Notes under the pieces: model-generated
The model's database searches: none
Told to the model about the DNA's origin: nothing
Seen by the model: only the letters and a program-made list of their open reading frames with translations
Part shown: positions 34,346 to 44,849 of the stretch, piece after piece
Numbering within the stretch: the stretch's first letter is position 1
Layout: the number at the start of each line of letters is the position of its first letter
Assembly (NCBI RefSeq): GCF_022539505.1
Contig: NC_061512.1
Span: forward strand, 148,969,962 to 149,033,961
Length of the DNA: 64,000 nucleotides
Direction: 5' to 3'
Origin: Lolium rigidum
Taxonomy: Eukaryota; Streptophyta; Magnoliopsida; Poales; Poaceae
Translations under genes and position numbers: made by a program

Positions 34346-35062
34346 CTCAAATTATGAAAATGTTACCAAATATTTTTTGTCGCGGGATTTTATTTTACCG
34401 ACTATGAGAGGGAGAAAATTTAACTAGTGTGTTTTTAAAAGAAAACCGGTTAAATTGTAAAATATGAAAAAAAACAATTATAAAATGCGCTAACGTCATT
34501 CTACAGAGTAGTAAGCTATTTCTCAGTAGACGGAGTCCTAGAGAGATCCTAACAAAGTGTGTGCAATATGGTGAGCCTCACGTTTGGGTGGAGGACCTCC
34601 GGTCGGTTTTTTAAATGAGCATAAACGATTTTCCGCACTAAACTCGCAAATGAAATGACGGTACAAGAGATCAATGGAACGTGAGTTATCACCGGATTGA
34701 ACAATAAAGTGATTTTTCTAACGGTGCCGTAGCCTACTGGCCAAGTTTCGATCGTCCATTTCTTCTCGTGATTCGCGCTACAAAGTTCATGGACCACATG
34801 CTTAAGTTTCAAATATTTGTAACTTAGATTGTAACTTAATGATGCACATAGTGATGCACGAATCACGACGCTGTTTTAATGGTGGATGCTTGACGGGTAG
34901 GCCGCACGGCTGTTAGAATTGCATTTCCGGATCGAACAACCCAACAATAACAGAACCGTCTGCCGAACTCTAAGCATGCCTATGCCAAAAAACAAAGGAA
35001 CATTACGTACTCCAGGGACACCAGGCGTACTGCATACACGCATGCATGCACGTATCCATCTA
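34346..35062. other. 3' flank of cystatin-like gene 1
   Basis: Short ORFs only. The last ~80 bp before the stop codon resemble the 3' flank of gene 2 (ACGTAC, CATGCATGCA-type blocks) and probably form the 3' UTR. Nothing else recognised. Confidence 0.45.
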
Positions 35063-36127
35063 CTACTTTGCTGGGTTGAAGGACCGGAGCTCCCAGCGCA
35101 TCGTCCCAAGGATGCCCCACACGACCGCGTCGTACCTCGGTGACTTGGCACCCGTGCCTTCCACAGCGATTTTTAGCTCGTAGATGTATCCGCCGTTCGA
35201 CGGTTGGGTCTTGCCGCTGATGACGCTCACGAACACCAGCTCCACCCGCTTCGCCAAGGCATAGATGCGCACCGCAAATTGCCCCACCTGCCGGATCTCC
35301 GGTGAGTTTACATTTGGCACGGGCGTCCATGCTGCCGGTGCAAGTGGTGGCGGCGACAATGGCATCGACAATGACGGTGAAGGTGGTGGCGGTGGTGATG
35401 GCGTTGGAGGCGGTGGTGATGGCGTTGGAGGCGGTGGCGGGGACACGGGCATCATCCCCGCCGGTGGAGGTGATGGTGTTGGAGAAGGCGGTGGGGACAC
35501 GGGCATCACCGCTGGTGGTGGAGGTGATGGTGTTGGAGGAGACAACGGAGGTGATGATGCTGAAGGTGGCGACGGGGGTATGGGCATAGGTAGAGGTGGC
35601 AGCGGAGATACATGCTCCCACGCTGGCGGCGGAGGTGATTGTGTTGGAGGAGGCAACGGAGGTGATGACGTCGAAGGTGGTGGCGGGGACACAGGCGTCG
35701 ACGCTACCAGTGGTGGGGAAGGCGGGGATATGGGCTCCCACGTTGTCGGTGGAGGTGACGACGTTGGAGGTGGTGGTGGAGGAGATGGAATACTTGAAGG
35801 TGGCGACGGGGATATGGGCTCCCACGGCGACGGTGGATGTGATGCCATAGTCGAAGGAGGCGGTCGAGAAGATGGCGTTGAAAGAGGCGGTGCAAACACG
35901 GGCATAGATGCTTCTAGTGGAGGTTGCGATGGCGACACCGGCATGGGCACTTCCGGTGAAGGCAGCGGTGGGGATATAAAGTCCCATATCGGCGGGGAAG
36001 GTGATGGCGTTAGAGTATGAGGAGGCGGGAACATATCTCCCACTAGCCTCGCTGCGGGCGCGTAAGCCGTGTACCTGTCGGCGTGTGCAATGGCAAATAC
36101 GGTGGCGAGTAGGAGAGGGAGTCTCAT
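35063..36127 (-). CDS. Extensin-like/cystatin-like secreted protein (cluster gene 1)
   Basis: 354 aa from MRLPLLLATVFAIAHA, chosen over an ATG 11 codons upstream because gene 2 starts with the same signal peptide. Residues 1-16 are the signal peptide; 34-264 are proline-rich with many SPPPP-type extensin motifs, which in cell-wall proteins are hydroxylated and glycosylated; 267-354 form a cystatin-like domain starting WTPVPNVNSPEIRQ. VGQFAV (291-296) matches the plant cystatin LARFAV signature in part. The inhibitory QxVxG loop reads QPSNG, and the C-terminal PW hairpin reads WGILGTMRW. Protease inhibition is therefore doubtful; location in or at the cell wall is inferred. No introns are needed. 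Gene 2 is its closest neighbour and duplicate. Confidence 0.8.
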   Translation of the reverse strand: MRLPLLLATVFAIAHADRYTAYAPAARLVGDMFPPPHTLTPSPSPPIWDFISPPLPSPEVPMPVSPSQPPLEASMPVFAPPLSTPSSRPPPSTMASHPPSPWEPISPSPPSSIPSPPPPPPTSSPPPTTWEPISPPSPPLVASTPVSPPPPSTSSPPLPPPTQSPPPPAWEHVSPLPPLPMPIPPSPPSASSPPLSPPTPSPPPPAVMPVSPPPSPTPSPPPAGMMPVSPPPPPTPSPPPPTPSPPPPPSPSLSMPLSPPPLAPAAWTPVPNVNSPEIRQVGQFAVRIYALAKRVELVFVSVISGKTQPSNGGYIYELKIAVEGTGAKSPRYDAVVWGILGTMRWELRSFNPAK

Positions 36128-36224
36128 GTCGAGTATAGTGTGTTCCATATTGCTATGCATGGCTGTATGGCTGCACAGTGCACACTAGCTTGTTCGGCTT
36201 GAGCATACTGTACATCTTGTGTCC

Positions 36225-36234
36225 AATTTATAGA
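36225..36234 (-). promoter_or_regulatory. TATA box of cluster gene 1
   Basis: CTATAAATT in gene sense, about 100 bp before the chosen ATG. Confidence 0.65.
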
Positions 36235-36339
36235 GTGGCGCAGTACGGACTCTCGGTTGGTAAAAGGTATGCATACGAGTAGATCCAAGACACAGATTGT
36301 TGTTGGTTTGAACAGCCAGTGAGAGCTAATTGTTTTTAG

Positions 36340-37480
36340 CTGTTCAACACTCAAACTTTGTGCGTAATAACAGTTGACTTTGGACATCTCCCTGATCTAT
36401 GCAGTTGATGAGTTGGTTAAGTACCGTAGCCAGCTGGAATGTACTTGGCACAGGACAAAACGAGGTCACCGCGCGATCGATCGACATGCATTAACACCGA
36501 TGCCAACGATAGTCTACGATCGGGCTGTACAGAGTCAAGGTCAGCGAGGTTCTATACAAATATTTTGCGAGGATTGTCACTACTGTGCACACTGCATCAC
36601 ATAAATCGTCAAGTTAAAAAGTGCATGGTGGCCAGAAGTCATTTTGTTTGAACACTTATGATTCGCTCGGCAAAATACAAGTGTGCATTGTTAGAAGCCT
36701 GCTTAATCAACTTTCCCTAAAAGTCGCCCAATCGATCCCCGGTAGGAGTGCACCTCAGTTTTTCACCGTCGGTTGCTGCAAACAATCTCGATGTGTACAA
36801 CACCATGACTTTGGCATTTTGACCGTCCAATGTCCGTTCGATCGGTAATCCAGTTGAGTTTTGAGCTCGATTTGCACGGGCAGTAGTAGAAAGAATGAAA
36901 GATACGGCACGGCGGAAATTAACTGCTTGAACCTGTACTTCTGGCTTGCATGACAGCTAAGTATTCCCTTCGTTCGTAAATAAGTGTACATCTAGGTTTT
37001 GTGTTTAGTCAAATTCTTTAAACTTTGATCAAATATATAGGAAAAAGTAGTAGCATCCCGAGATTCGTTTTAAAATGTAGTTTTAAATTATATACCAAAA
37101 TCTCATTATATGGTTGGTCAAAACTTAAAATGTTTGACTTAGTACAAAAGCTAGAAGTACACTTATTTGTGGAAGAAAGGAGTATGGTTGAAGACAAAGT
37201 CCGTTGCTTGTCCATGAGAACTTATATTCTGATTCGAGTTCGTGTCTGGCTGTCTACTCTCGATCGGTGGGGGCAGGCCACCATGTAGTACGGCGCCATG
37301 GATTCTCAAGTTGACCTCGAGGAGTTTTCTCATGTTTTGTTTTGCGTCTCCCATCTCTTGGGCAGCGTTGCACATCAATGTGCTCAAGTGCTGATCTTGC
37401 ATGCTGCACATTTCATTAGCACACGTGTTATCGCCATTTGTGTACAGCCAGAAGTTTGAATACGGTAAGCGAAGGAAGAC
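36340..37480. repeat. Upstream block of gene 1, duplicated upstream of gene 2
   Basis: Matches 40360-41970 in order: TTGACTTTGGACATCTC (near 36372 and 40390), CTGATCTATGCA, TAGCCAGCTGGAA, CGATTTGCACG, GGCTTGCATGACAGCTAAGT (near 36942 and 41689) and GGCAGCGTTGCACATCAATG (37361 and 41845). The TTGAC core is a possible W-box. The duplication carries the whole promoter region, so the two genes may share regulation. Confidence 0.8.
36964..37182. mobile_element. Stowaway MITE upstream of gene 1, 219 bp
   Basis: TA duplications at 36962-36963 and 37183-37184; ends TTCCCTTCGTTCGTAAATAA and (inward from the right) CTCCTTTCTTCCACAAATAA, both continuing GTGTAC. The duplicated sequence upstream of gene 2 lacks it (unfilled site near 41707). 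Confidence 0.88.
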
Positions 37481-37484
37481 GAGA

Positions 37485-39390
37485 AAGATCCAAGAAGATG
37501 CAAATAAGTCGTAGTGCTCGATATATCTGTTTATAAAAAGAGCGAAGATGGTTCTTAACTGAAGAACGGAGTAAACACTGTCAACGAATCTTAGTGGACG
37601 TTTTCCTTTATCAGATTTTGTTAATTAGGCTACAAAATGTAGGTTAGACCCAAGATAGTAAAACAAACACAAGTATCTCTTTTGAAATTAAAAGTTACAC
37701 AAAGGCATTTTGAATTATACTTCGATGTGGAACTTAATGAGTTTCTTGTTACTTAGAGCAACTTAAGTGAATTCCCTTAAAACATCTCGAAAGTTCTTTT
37801 AGGTGAAGGGTGTTCTGCTTTGGCATACCCCTATAATTTTTATGCGCACACTGTCATGTTGAGCTCACCCATCAAAGTCACAAATTTTCTCCTGCCTTCC
37901 TCTTCACGTGGATTAATCCTCGCCACCATGACCAACTTACGGGAAGCGATGCGGATGGTGCGTGCCAACAACGACATGGACAACAACAAAAATGACATGA
38001 GGGGAGGAAGGTGAAGCAGACATGAATTTATTTGGCGTATATTCAAATCACCAAATGGCTAGAGTTGTGGTCGCCACATCGTGCACAACGGCTAGGGGCT
38101 GTGGAATGTAACAGGAAAGGTTAGGGAAGAGGGGTTATGGGGCCCTAGGGAGGAAGGAGGCCCACACTAGTGGTGCTATGGCGTCACTATACATGTCACT
38201 TGTGGTGTATAGTTTTTTCGCATGGAAATTAAAGAACACATGTGGAGGAAAAGTTACACCGGTTTTGGTCCAGATTACCCCTGACTAATTGATGTAAAAA
38301 AGGAGAGGAGTTTGCATGAGATAGTAAAACATAATCAAATCCCCCAAAAAATTATTGAGGCAAGTGATGCAATGCAATACACCTTATATTTCAAAAAAAA
38401 AAATCTTAAAAGCCCATACACCTTATACCAAGGAATGGAGGGAGTACTATTTTTTGAGGATGCACATTATTTGTATATGTTATGGCTTGCATCCATAAAT
38501 CATTTCACAACTTGTGAAAACTTAGTATACGAGAAACAGAGGAGTAACCAAAATTACTTTCCACCATCCAACTAAGAGATTAAGACCCAACACTATACAC
38601 AAGGGCCTAAAGGTAAATTTGGCCGAATAAAGTATCTACCCCACATCAGATATTAAGATGCAAGGTCTAGTCCGAAGACAGGGTGTTGTACACAACTAAA
38701 ATGCCATCGCAGATCGCTAATCTTCGGTGTTCTTGTCGGCGTGGTCTCTCCTCGTGCGTTTGTGTCTAATCATAATCCTGACACCTATGGTACAGTAGCA
38801 CGTATGCTTTCTACTTTTCCTATTGACCAATGATGGTTGACCTCAACTCTCTAATTTCCCATTGGGAAGGGCTTAGCTGGATTATTGTCAAGGTATGCCA
38901 CTCTTCTCAACCACACCCCACACACATCCACATCCACATGAGCGTGACGTTCTATTTTTTAAGCCAATAATTTACTTCACGTTTCACCAAGTTTGTAAAA
39001 TAAATCAACGACGTTATTAAATCTTCATTGCAACTCATGATTAACACAAATAACTTGGAGATGTTTGACTTAAGACAAACCTAGAGCTTCAGTTATTTGG
39101 ATCAAAGATTAATGAAATCGTGGTGCACAAGTTTACCATTCAACTACCAATTTAAAGTGGTGAACGACACTATATGCATGAGTTAACTTTCGGATGGTGT
39201 GTAGTAGTGGATACGTTCTCATTGATGATTATGGGGTATGGATAAACAAAAACCGGACACGAGAGCAACAACACGAGCGAGCTCTAACCATGCCGATGGA
39301 AATGACACAGCCGGACGGAATATTTCGCGCGCAAGGTAAAACACCACCTGTGTACGTAATGCACGTACGGGAGTTGTTCTTGATCATGCA
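37485..39390. other. Spacer between genes 1 and 2
   Basis: Short ORFs only (at most 87 codons). Near 38390-38450 a GGAATGGAGGGAGTACT stretch looks like one end of another Stowaway element whose partner end I could not place. The last ~120 bp is probably the 3' UTR of gene 2. Confidence 0.5.
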
Positions 39391-40077
39391 TCACTTTGTG
39401 GAGTAGAAGGACCTGAGCACCCAGTTCCTCGTCCCGAGGATGCCCCACACGACCACGTCATACTGCGGCGACTTGGCGCCCGTGCCGGACACGGCGATCA
39501 ACAGGTGGTAGTTGTGCCCGCCGCCGCTCGGTTGGATCTCACAGCTGACGATGTTCACAAACACGATATCTATATGCCATGTGAGGATGTAGATGTTCAC
39601 GGCGAACTGCCCGACCTGCTGGATCGACTTATCATTCACGTTCTTCACGGGCGTCCAGGTTGGCGGTGGAGGTGGTGGCGGGGAAACGGGCGTCGATGCT
39701 GCGGTTGGAGGAGGTGGCGGGGACACGGCTACCGATGCCGGAGGTGGCGGTGGGGACGAGGTCGTCGAAGTCGGCGGCGGAGGAGGCGGTGATGATACCG
39801 GCGTCCACACCTGCGACGGAGGCGGTGCAGGAGACGCGGGCATCCACTCCTGGGATGGAGGCGGCGGAGGAGACACGGGCGTCCAAGATGGCGAAGGGGG
39901 AGACGCGGGCGTCCAAGATGGCGGTGGAGACACGTCTGTCCACGCCGGCGGTGGAGGTGGTGACGGGGACACAGGCGCCCACGCCGGCTGTGGAGGTGGA
40001 GGTGAGTAATCCGTGTTAGTCTCGGCGTGGGCAATGGCAAAGATGGTGGCGACTAGGAGTAGGAGAGGGAGCCTCAT
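39391..40077 (-). CDS. Extensin-like/cystatin-like secreted protein (cluster gene 2)
   Basis: 228 aa from MRLPLLLLVATIFAIAHA (signal peptide 1-18; an ATG four codons earlier is less likely). Residues 25-139 are proline-rich, built of units like SWTPVSPPPPPSQ, EWMPASPAPPPSQ and VWTPVSSPPPPP. Residues 141-228 are the cystatin-like domain (WTPVKNVNDKSIQQ; VGQFAV at 155-160; QPSGG where inhibitors have QxVxG; C-terminal WGILGTRNW). It is clearly the duplicate of gene 1 with a proline arm half as long. The frame is open and single-exon. Presumed secreted to the wall; inhibitory activity is uncertain because the loop Val is missing. Confidence 0.8.
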   Translation of the reverse strand: MRLPLLLLVATIFAIAHAETNTDYSPPPPQPAWAPVSPSPPPPPAWTDVSPPPSWTPASPPSPSWTPVSPPPPPSQEWMPASPAPPPSQVWTPVSSPPPPPPTSTTSSPPPPPASVAVSPPPPPTAASTPVSPPPPPPPTWTPVKNVNDKSIQQVGQFAVNIYILTWHIDIVFVNIVSCEIQPSGGGHNYHLLIAVSGTGAKSPQYDVVVWGILGTRNWVLRSFYSTK

Positions 40078-40253
40078 GTCTGAGCACACTTCGTTTGCTA
40101 TGGCTATGACAATACCAGTACGGCTCCCTGGCTCCCTGCAGGTTAGTAGACTCTAGCTAGTGCGCTGTGGCTAAAGCGTAATGTACTTGAGCTAGAAGAA
40201 AAACCTAGAATGGACGTGCTGGCCTGATGGAGTTGGAGAGATCTCAGTCGTGC

Positions 40254-40264
40254 CCTATTTATGG
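40254..40264 (-). promoter_or_regulatory. TATA box of cluster gene 2
   Basis: CATAAATAGGG in gene sense, about 180 bp before the chosen ATG. Confidence 0.55.
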
Positions 40265-40519
40265 TACGGTGCTCCAAGTGACTTTTAATTAGAAGTACTA
40301 GTACGAATTAGAGTTAACAGTACACAATGACACAGTGCTGGCTGCTCATCTAGCCGTTCGATCGAACACTACTCAAATTTTGTGCGTAGGTGTAATTGAC
40401 TTTGGACATCTCTCTGATCTATGCATGCAGCTTACGAGTAGCCAGCTGGAAGTAAGACAAACGCGGCTAGTGCAGCTGGAAGTAAGACGATGCCCCAAGG
40501 AAGGTGGCCAGCAAATTAA

Positions 40520-40800
40520 GAGCAAGTTTAATAGTATAGCCACTGGCTATAAGCCATGTGCCATGTCATTTATAGCTAACATAGAGCCAACATGTATAAT
40601 AGTGAGCTATAATCATGTACTACTTCATCAATGGATGACCCACGTTTCACTCTCACAAAGTGCCTAGGAGCACGTGCTAGAGCTGACTCTTGCATGAGAG
40701 CCCACTCCTCTTCTCTCTCCTCCTCTCTCTCCTCCAACTAAGCATGAATATATTATTTTAACCCTTATAGCCAGCTGACTAAGACTTATTATACTTGCTC
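40520..40800. mobile_element. Tourist-like (PIF/Harbinger) MITE, 281 bp
   Basis: Ends GAGCAAGTTTAATAG and, inward from the right, GAGCAAGTATAATAAG; target duplication TAA at 40517-40519 and 40801-40803. The interior has a CT-rich stretch (40700-40740) and mirrored TATAGCCA/GGCTATA arms. Confidence 0.88.
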
Positions 40801-41201
40801 TAAGTAGAGTCATCTCGCGTTTCATGATCCATACTCCCACTATGCCGATTTATTGAACTTATTAGAAGAGGCTTTGTGATCGAAACAAGCGTTGATAGGT
40901 GAAAAAAAAGGTCTCTAGATCCCTCATGTTTCTCTCGATAAATTATGGAAGTAAACTGAATTGCATGTAGACGCATGCATATGCAGTTGATTTAGAAGGA
41001 AGAGGGAGTCCACCAATTTCAAAATTTAATTCACGTATTAACTATCAAATTATGTTTATTTCTTGGTATTTTTTGAAAATCATTAGAAACCCAATAAACT
41101 GGAATAGGGGGAGATGGGGAGTATTCAAAGTGCATACATGATTTATTAATAGAAGTGTACATTAATTGTTAAACTGAACTTCGGTGGCCAGCTAGCTACT
41201 A

Positions 41202-41441
41202 CTACCTCCGTTTCCAATGAGTAAGGCTTTTTTTTCAAAAAATCAAACTTTTAGGAAAAACTATTATTATGTACAATCCAAAATCAACACCTTTAAATAC
41301 ATCGTGAAATATATTTTCATATAATATATATATATATAATATCGTGGTTCTTAATTGTTTTTTTCTGAAAGTACAATCAAAATTTACCTAGCTTGACTTT
41401 TTTAAAAATAATATAGGCCTTATTTAATAAAACGGAGGGAG
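41202..41441. mobile_element. Stowaway MITE upstream of gene 2, 240 bp
   Basis: TA duplications at 41200-41201 and 41442-41443; ends CTACCTCCGTTTCC and (inward from the right) CTCCCTCCGTTTTA. Absent from the corresponding place upstream of gene 1, so it inserted after the duplication. Confidence 0.88.
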
Positions 41442-41974
41442 TAGTACTCACTACTCAGTTTGTCAGTGTCGGTTGCAACAAAGAATCTCGAGATAACAAC
41501 TTACAACTCGAGGCCCCTTCAAACAAAAATTACAACTGGAGCCACACCTATTTTACTTTGTAATCTTGACGTTGAGTAAGAAACAACACCGTACCCAATG
41601 TCCGCTGGGTCGTATAATTGGAGCTGAGCACGATTTGCACGAGTAGTAGAAAGATATATATACTACGACTGTCACGTAGTAGTGCGTGGCTTGCATGACA
41701 GCTAAGTTACATTGGTCGAAGAAGTACGTGAGTTTAGATTCGCAAGTTTGCCTCGAGAGGGGCGGGCCAACATGTACGTACGCAGAACGGCATGCATTCT
41801 CAAATCTCAACTCTCAAGCTGACCTTTTCGTCCCGGATTTATTGGGCAGCGTTGCACATCAATGTGCTCGACTGTTCATCTTTGCGTGCTGCACTTTTTT
41901 TTTACCACATGTTATCGCGATTTGAAAAACAGGCAGATGTTTGAACACGGTAGGCGAAGGAATACAAGAAGATG

Positions 41975-42394
41975 CAAGTAAGTCGTGGTCCTCGAAACCA
42001 ATTTTTAAGGAAGAGAAATGTACATTGTCAATTGAAGTACTGAGTGAACAGCTAGCGTCGGTATTATAGTGGATGTTTTTCTCTTAGCAGAAGGTTTGAA
42101 AGGTCAGGCTTTTATGAGACCTTTTACGGTAGGGATCAATAGATATAAACCGTCCGTCTAAGCCGATCCAAAGGTCCAGATTCCAAAATACTAGTGAATG
42201 AGGCGTGTAGTATTTTTCAGAAACACATGCTCATCCCGCATGTTTTTTTTTTCCTTTTTTTTTGTGAGGTTCCTCCCGCGTGTTAAGGGCATTACTTTGG
42301 CAGGTCCCAATCCCACGTTTTGTTAGTTGCGGGAATTAGTGGGAGAGTTTGATCCGAAATCCTTTTTCCGTTTAGTTTCTTCTTTTATAGATCA
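41975..42394. other. Spacer between gene 2 promoter block and Helitron
   Basis: No ORF or repeat recognised. T-rich runs near 42245-42262. The A at 42394 is the left host base of the Helitron insertion. Confidence 0.5.
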
Positions 42395-43337
42395 CTAGTA
42401 CAAATGCCCGTGCGTTGCTACGAGTCCTCAAATTATATTTCTCAATACACATATATAATTCAAATATCATATATGAAATTTTGAAAATAGATTTATAGGT
42501 GGGTACATAGAGTAGCAAAGTGTAGACAATAAAAAAAAGGACCGAATGTTGGTTGAACTGTATCATAGAAGAACTTAATACATAGTCACAACAATGCCCG
42601 TACTTACAATTTTCATGTTTTTGGTGTTGAGTTTATTTAATTATATTTTTGTATTGCAGAATATCACTGTCAGAGTACAACGAAGAGGATATACTGCGCA
42701 TTGTTGCAAGCTGCATAAATAAGGGAGGCACTGTGTTGCCTGTTGCTTGTTGTTCATTTGATATTTTGTGTAAACAAATTGTTATCTGAAAACTAAATTT
42801 AGTCACTTGCAAATTTATTCAGTGTGTTAGTCTCAGTTTAATGCAGTTTGAGCTTCAGAAAAATATGTTGTTTTTATCTAAGGATGAGCATGGTGAAGCA
42901 TTGCGGGTTTTTTGATTTGGCATTCGTCAAATACCTCATTTGCTATGGAGGTTTAGTTTTCCTATGTAGGGATAACCATTTGACATTTTGTTTTACTGTT
43001 GAAGTGGGTTTGAAATTTCTGCATGGGGTAAGAGCAAACGCTCAAAAATTCGGCGTGCTAAACCTCTCTTCCGCCGCGCTGTAAACGGTTGGCGCGCGTT
43101 TGGCCGAACTTTGCTCCGCCGGACGCACCAAAATGCAGCGCGTGCGCGGGCGGTAAAATTGGCCCTCCGACGGATGCGGCAAAATACAGCGCGCGCGGCC
43201 ACGCGACCGGCTAGTTTGATTGTATATCGTTCAAAATGAATCAAATAAAGTACGAAAATTTAAAAATTACGAAATATATTAGAAGTTTGACAAACACCCA
43301 CATTTTATTTAAATTAAACTAAACTAATCTACTCCGA

Positions 43338-43580
43338 GTCCTCCCAGTCGTGGTCCGACGATCCGCTAGTTGGGGTCGTGTCGGAGACCGGAGTGGTCGT
43401 CCACTCGAAGGAGGAGGAGGAGGTGGGCATGTTCGTGGACGGTCCGACGCCTCTCTTCTTCTCCTCCGCCCTCCTCGCCATCCGCGCCGCCTTCTCCGCC
43501 CTCTCGGCCTTCCTCGCCGCCGACTCAGCGCGGCGCTTCTCGCGGTCGGCCTTCTTCTTTGTCGCCGCTTTCGCGTTCTG
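43338..43580 (-). pseudogene. Captured C-terminal exon with a charged coiled coil
   Basis: In minus sense about 80 codons: NAKAATKKKADREKRRAESA, then an Ala/Arg/Glu helix, a Ser/Thr-rich part and an acidic end SSDHDWEDSE before a stop. It resembles the ends of transposon-borne plant proteins (NAM-associated or SANT-type helper proteins), but the identity is not secure. GC-rich DNA beside it (43035-43215) is unlike the AT-rich surroundings. Confidence 0.4.
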
Positions 43581-43639
43581 AATAAATAAAGGGAATCACG
43601 GTAGTGTAGGGATATAATATAATAGAAAATGCTTTGTAA

Positions 43640-44280
43640 ATTCGCATGGAAGTGGTGCCTCCTCCGCTTTGTAAAATAAAAACAACCCTAAAAAAATCTC
43701 TCGCACGGAAGCCTCCTCCGCTTTGTAACATGAAATGCTTTGTAAAAAAAAAACAACCACACTCTCTCTCTCTCTCCCACTCCCAGTCTCTCCCTCTCCC
43801 ACTCAATTCCCCATTCCCCCACCGCATTTCCACCAACCACCAGGGACGGCGAGGGCAAGCTCCGGAGTGGGTGACCACGGCCAGGTGCCAGACGAGCTCC
43901 GCGACGGGTCATCGCGGGCAAGCTCCTCGAGGGGCTGCGAGGGCGAGCTCGGCCATGGCACGGAGCGGGCGAGCCAGCTAGGGGCGGCGCGGGAGAGATC
44001 CTCCAGGGGCGGCACGGGCGAGGTACGTCATAGCCGGCGCGGGCGACCACGGCGAGATGCTGGCGCCGACGAGCTCCGCGATGGGGCGGCGCGGGCGAGC
44101 TCCTCGAGGGGCGGCGAAGGCGAGCTCGGCCATGGCGCGGCTGGGCAAGCTCTAGCCAGGGGCGGCCGCGGGCGTGCGCAAGTACGAACAGTTCCCTCCG
44201 GCGAAATTTCCCATCCAGTCATGGTGTATGCGCGTGCATTGTGTTCAGGTCCGTGGGTCTGAGTATGATTGATTCCATGG
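43640..44280. other. GC-rich low-complexity block in the Helitron
   Basis: CT-repeat tract (43760-43800) followed by repeated GCGGGCGAGCTCCTCGAGG-like units. ORFs in several frames on both strands come from this composition, so none is called. It may be a captured promoter/5' UTR. Confidence 0.5.
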
Positions 44281-44492
44281 CTTCAAAGATCTAGTAGAAA
44301 ATTGCTTTCCTGTTAATCATGTGATTGCTTGCTTTCCTATTGATCTGTGCAACTTAGTATCAGATTTTGTTCCTGCGTGGTTAATTATAGTATTGTGGTA
44401 TGTGATGATGAACTTCAATTTCATGTCTTACCTGTCACTGGTCGTCAGCAGTTGCATGCTTGCTTATTCATGTAACCAACTAAGCAGTCTGA

Positions 44493-44849
44493 TATTTCCT
44501 TTTACCATCAAGTGTTGTAATACGTCCACTATCCTAAGATATTGTAAAGCTAAATTTCACTTTCAAAGCATCTTATATAGTGAGCAGAGGCATATTTTCG
44601 GATGAGAGACGACAAAAAATGGTGGTGCTTATAATAGTGAACAGTAGCTAAATTGCACGGAGTAGCTATATGTCTGCAATTGCACGAGCAATATTATTGC
44701 TTTACATAATTTAACTGTCCAAGTAATATATGGGATTTTGTTGAAATCTGTTCACTATTATAAGACAAGTATTTCCTTTTACCATCAAGTGTTGTAATAT
44801 GTCCACTATCCTAAGATATTTTGTAAAGCTAAATTTCACTTTCAAAGCA
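44493..44849. repeat. 80-bp direct repeat flanking a foldable segment
   Basis: TTTACCATCAAGTGTTGTAA and following sequence at 44493-44570 recur at 44770-44849 with few changes. Between them TTATAATAGTGAACAG (near 44625) and its exact inverse CTGTTCACTATTATAA (near 44748) can pair around about 110 nt. Confidence 0.75.

Noticed and set aside
35265..36020. 251-aa glycine-rich plus-strand ORF
   Set aside because: Antisense of the proline-rich arm of gene 1 (CCN codons read as GGN); same for 39593-40009 opposite gene 2.
43735..44262. 175-aa ORF rich in Arg, Gly and Ala
   Set aside because: Low-complexity GC-rich DNA with long ORFs in several frames on both strands; no motif.
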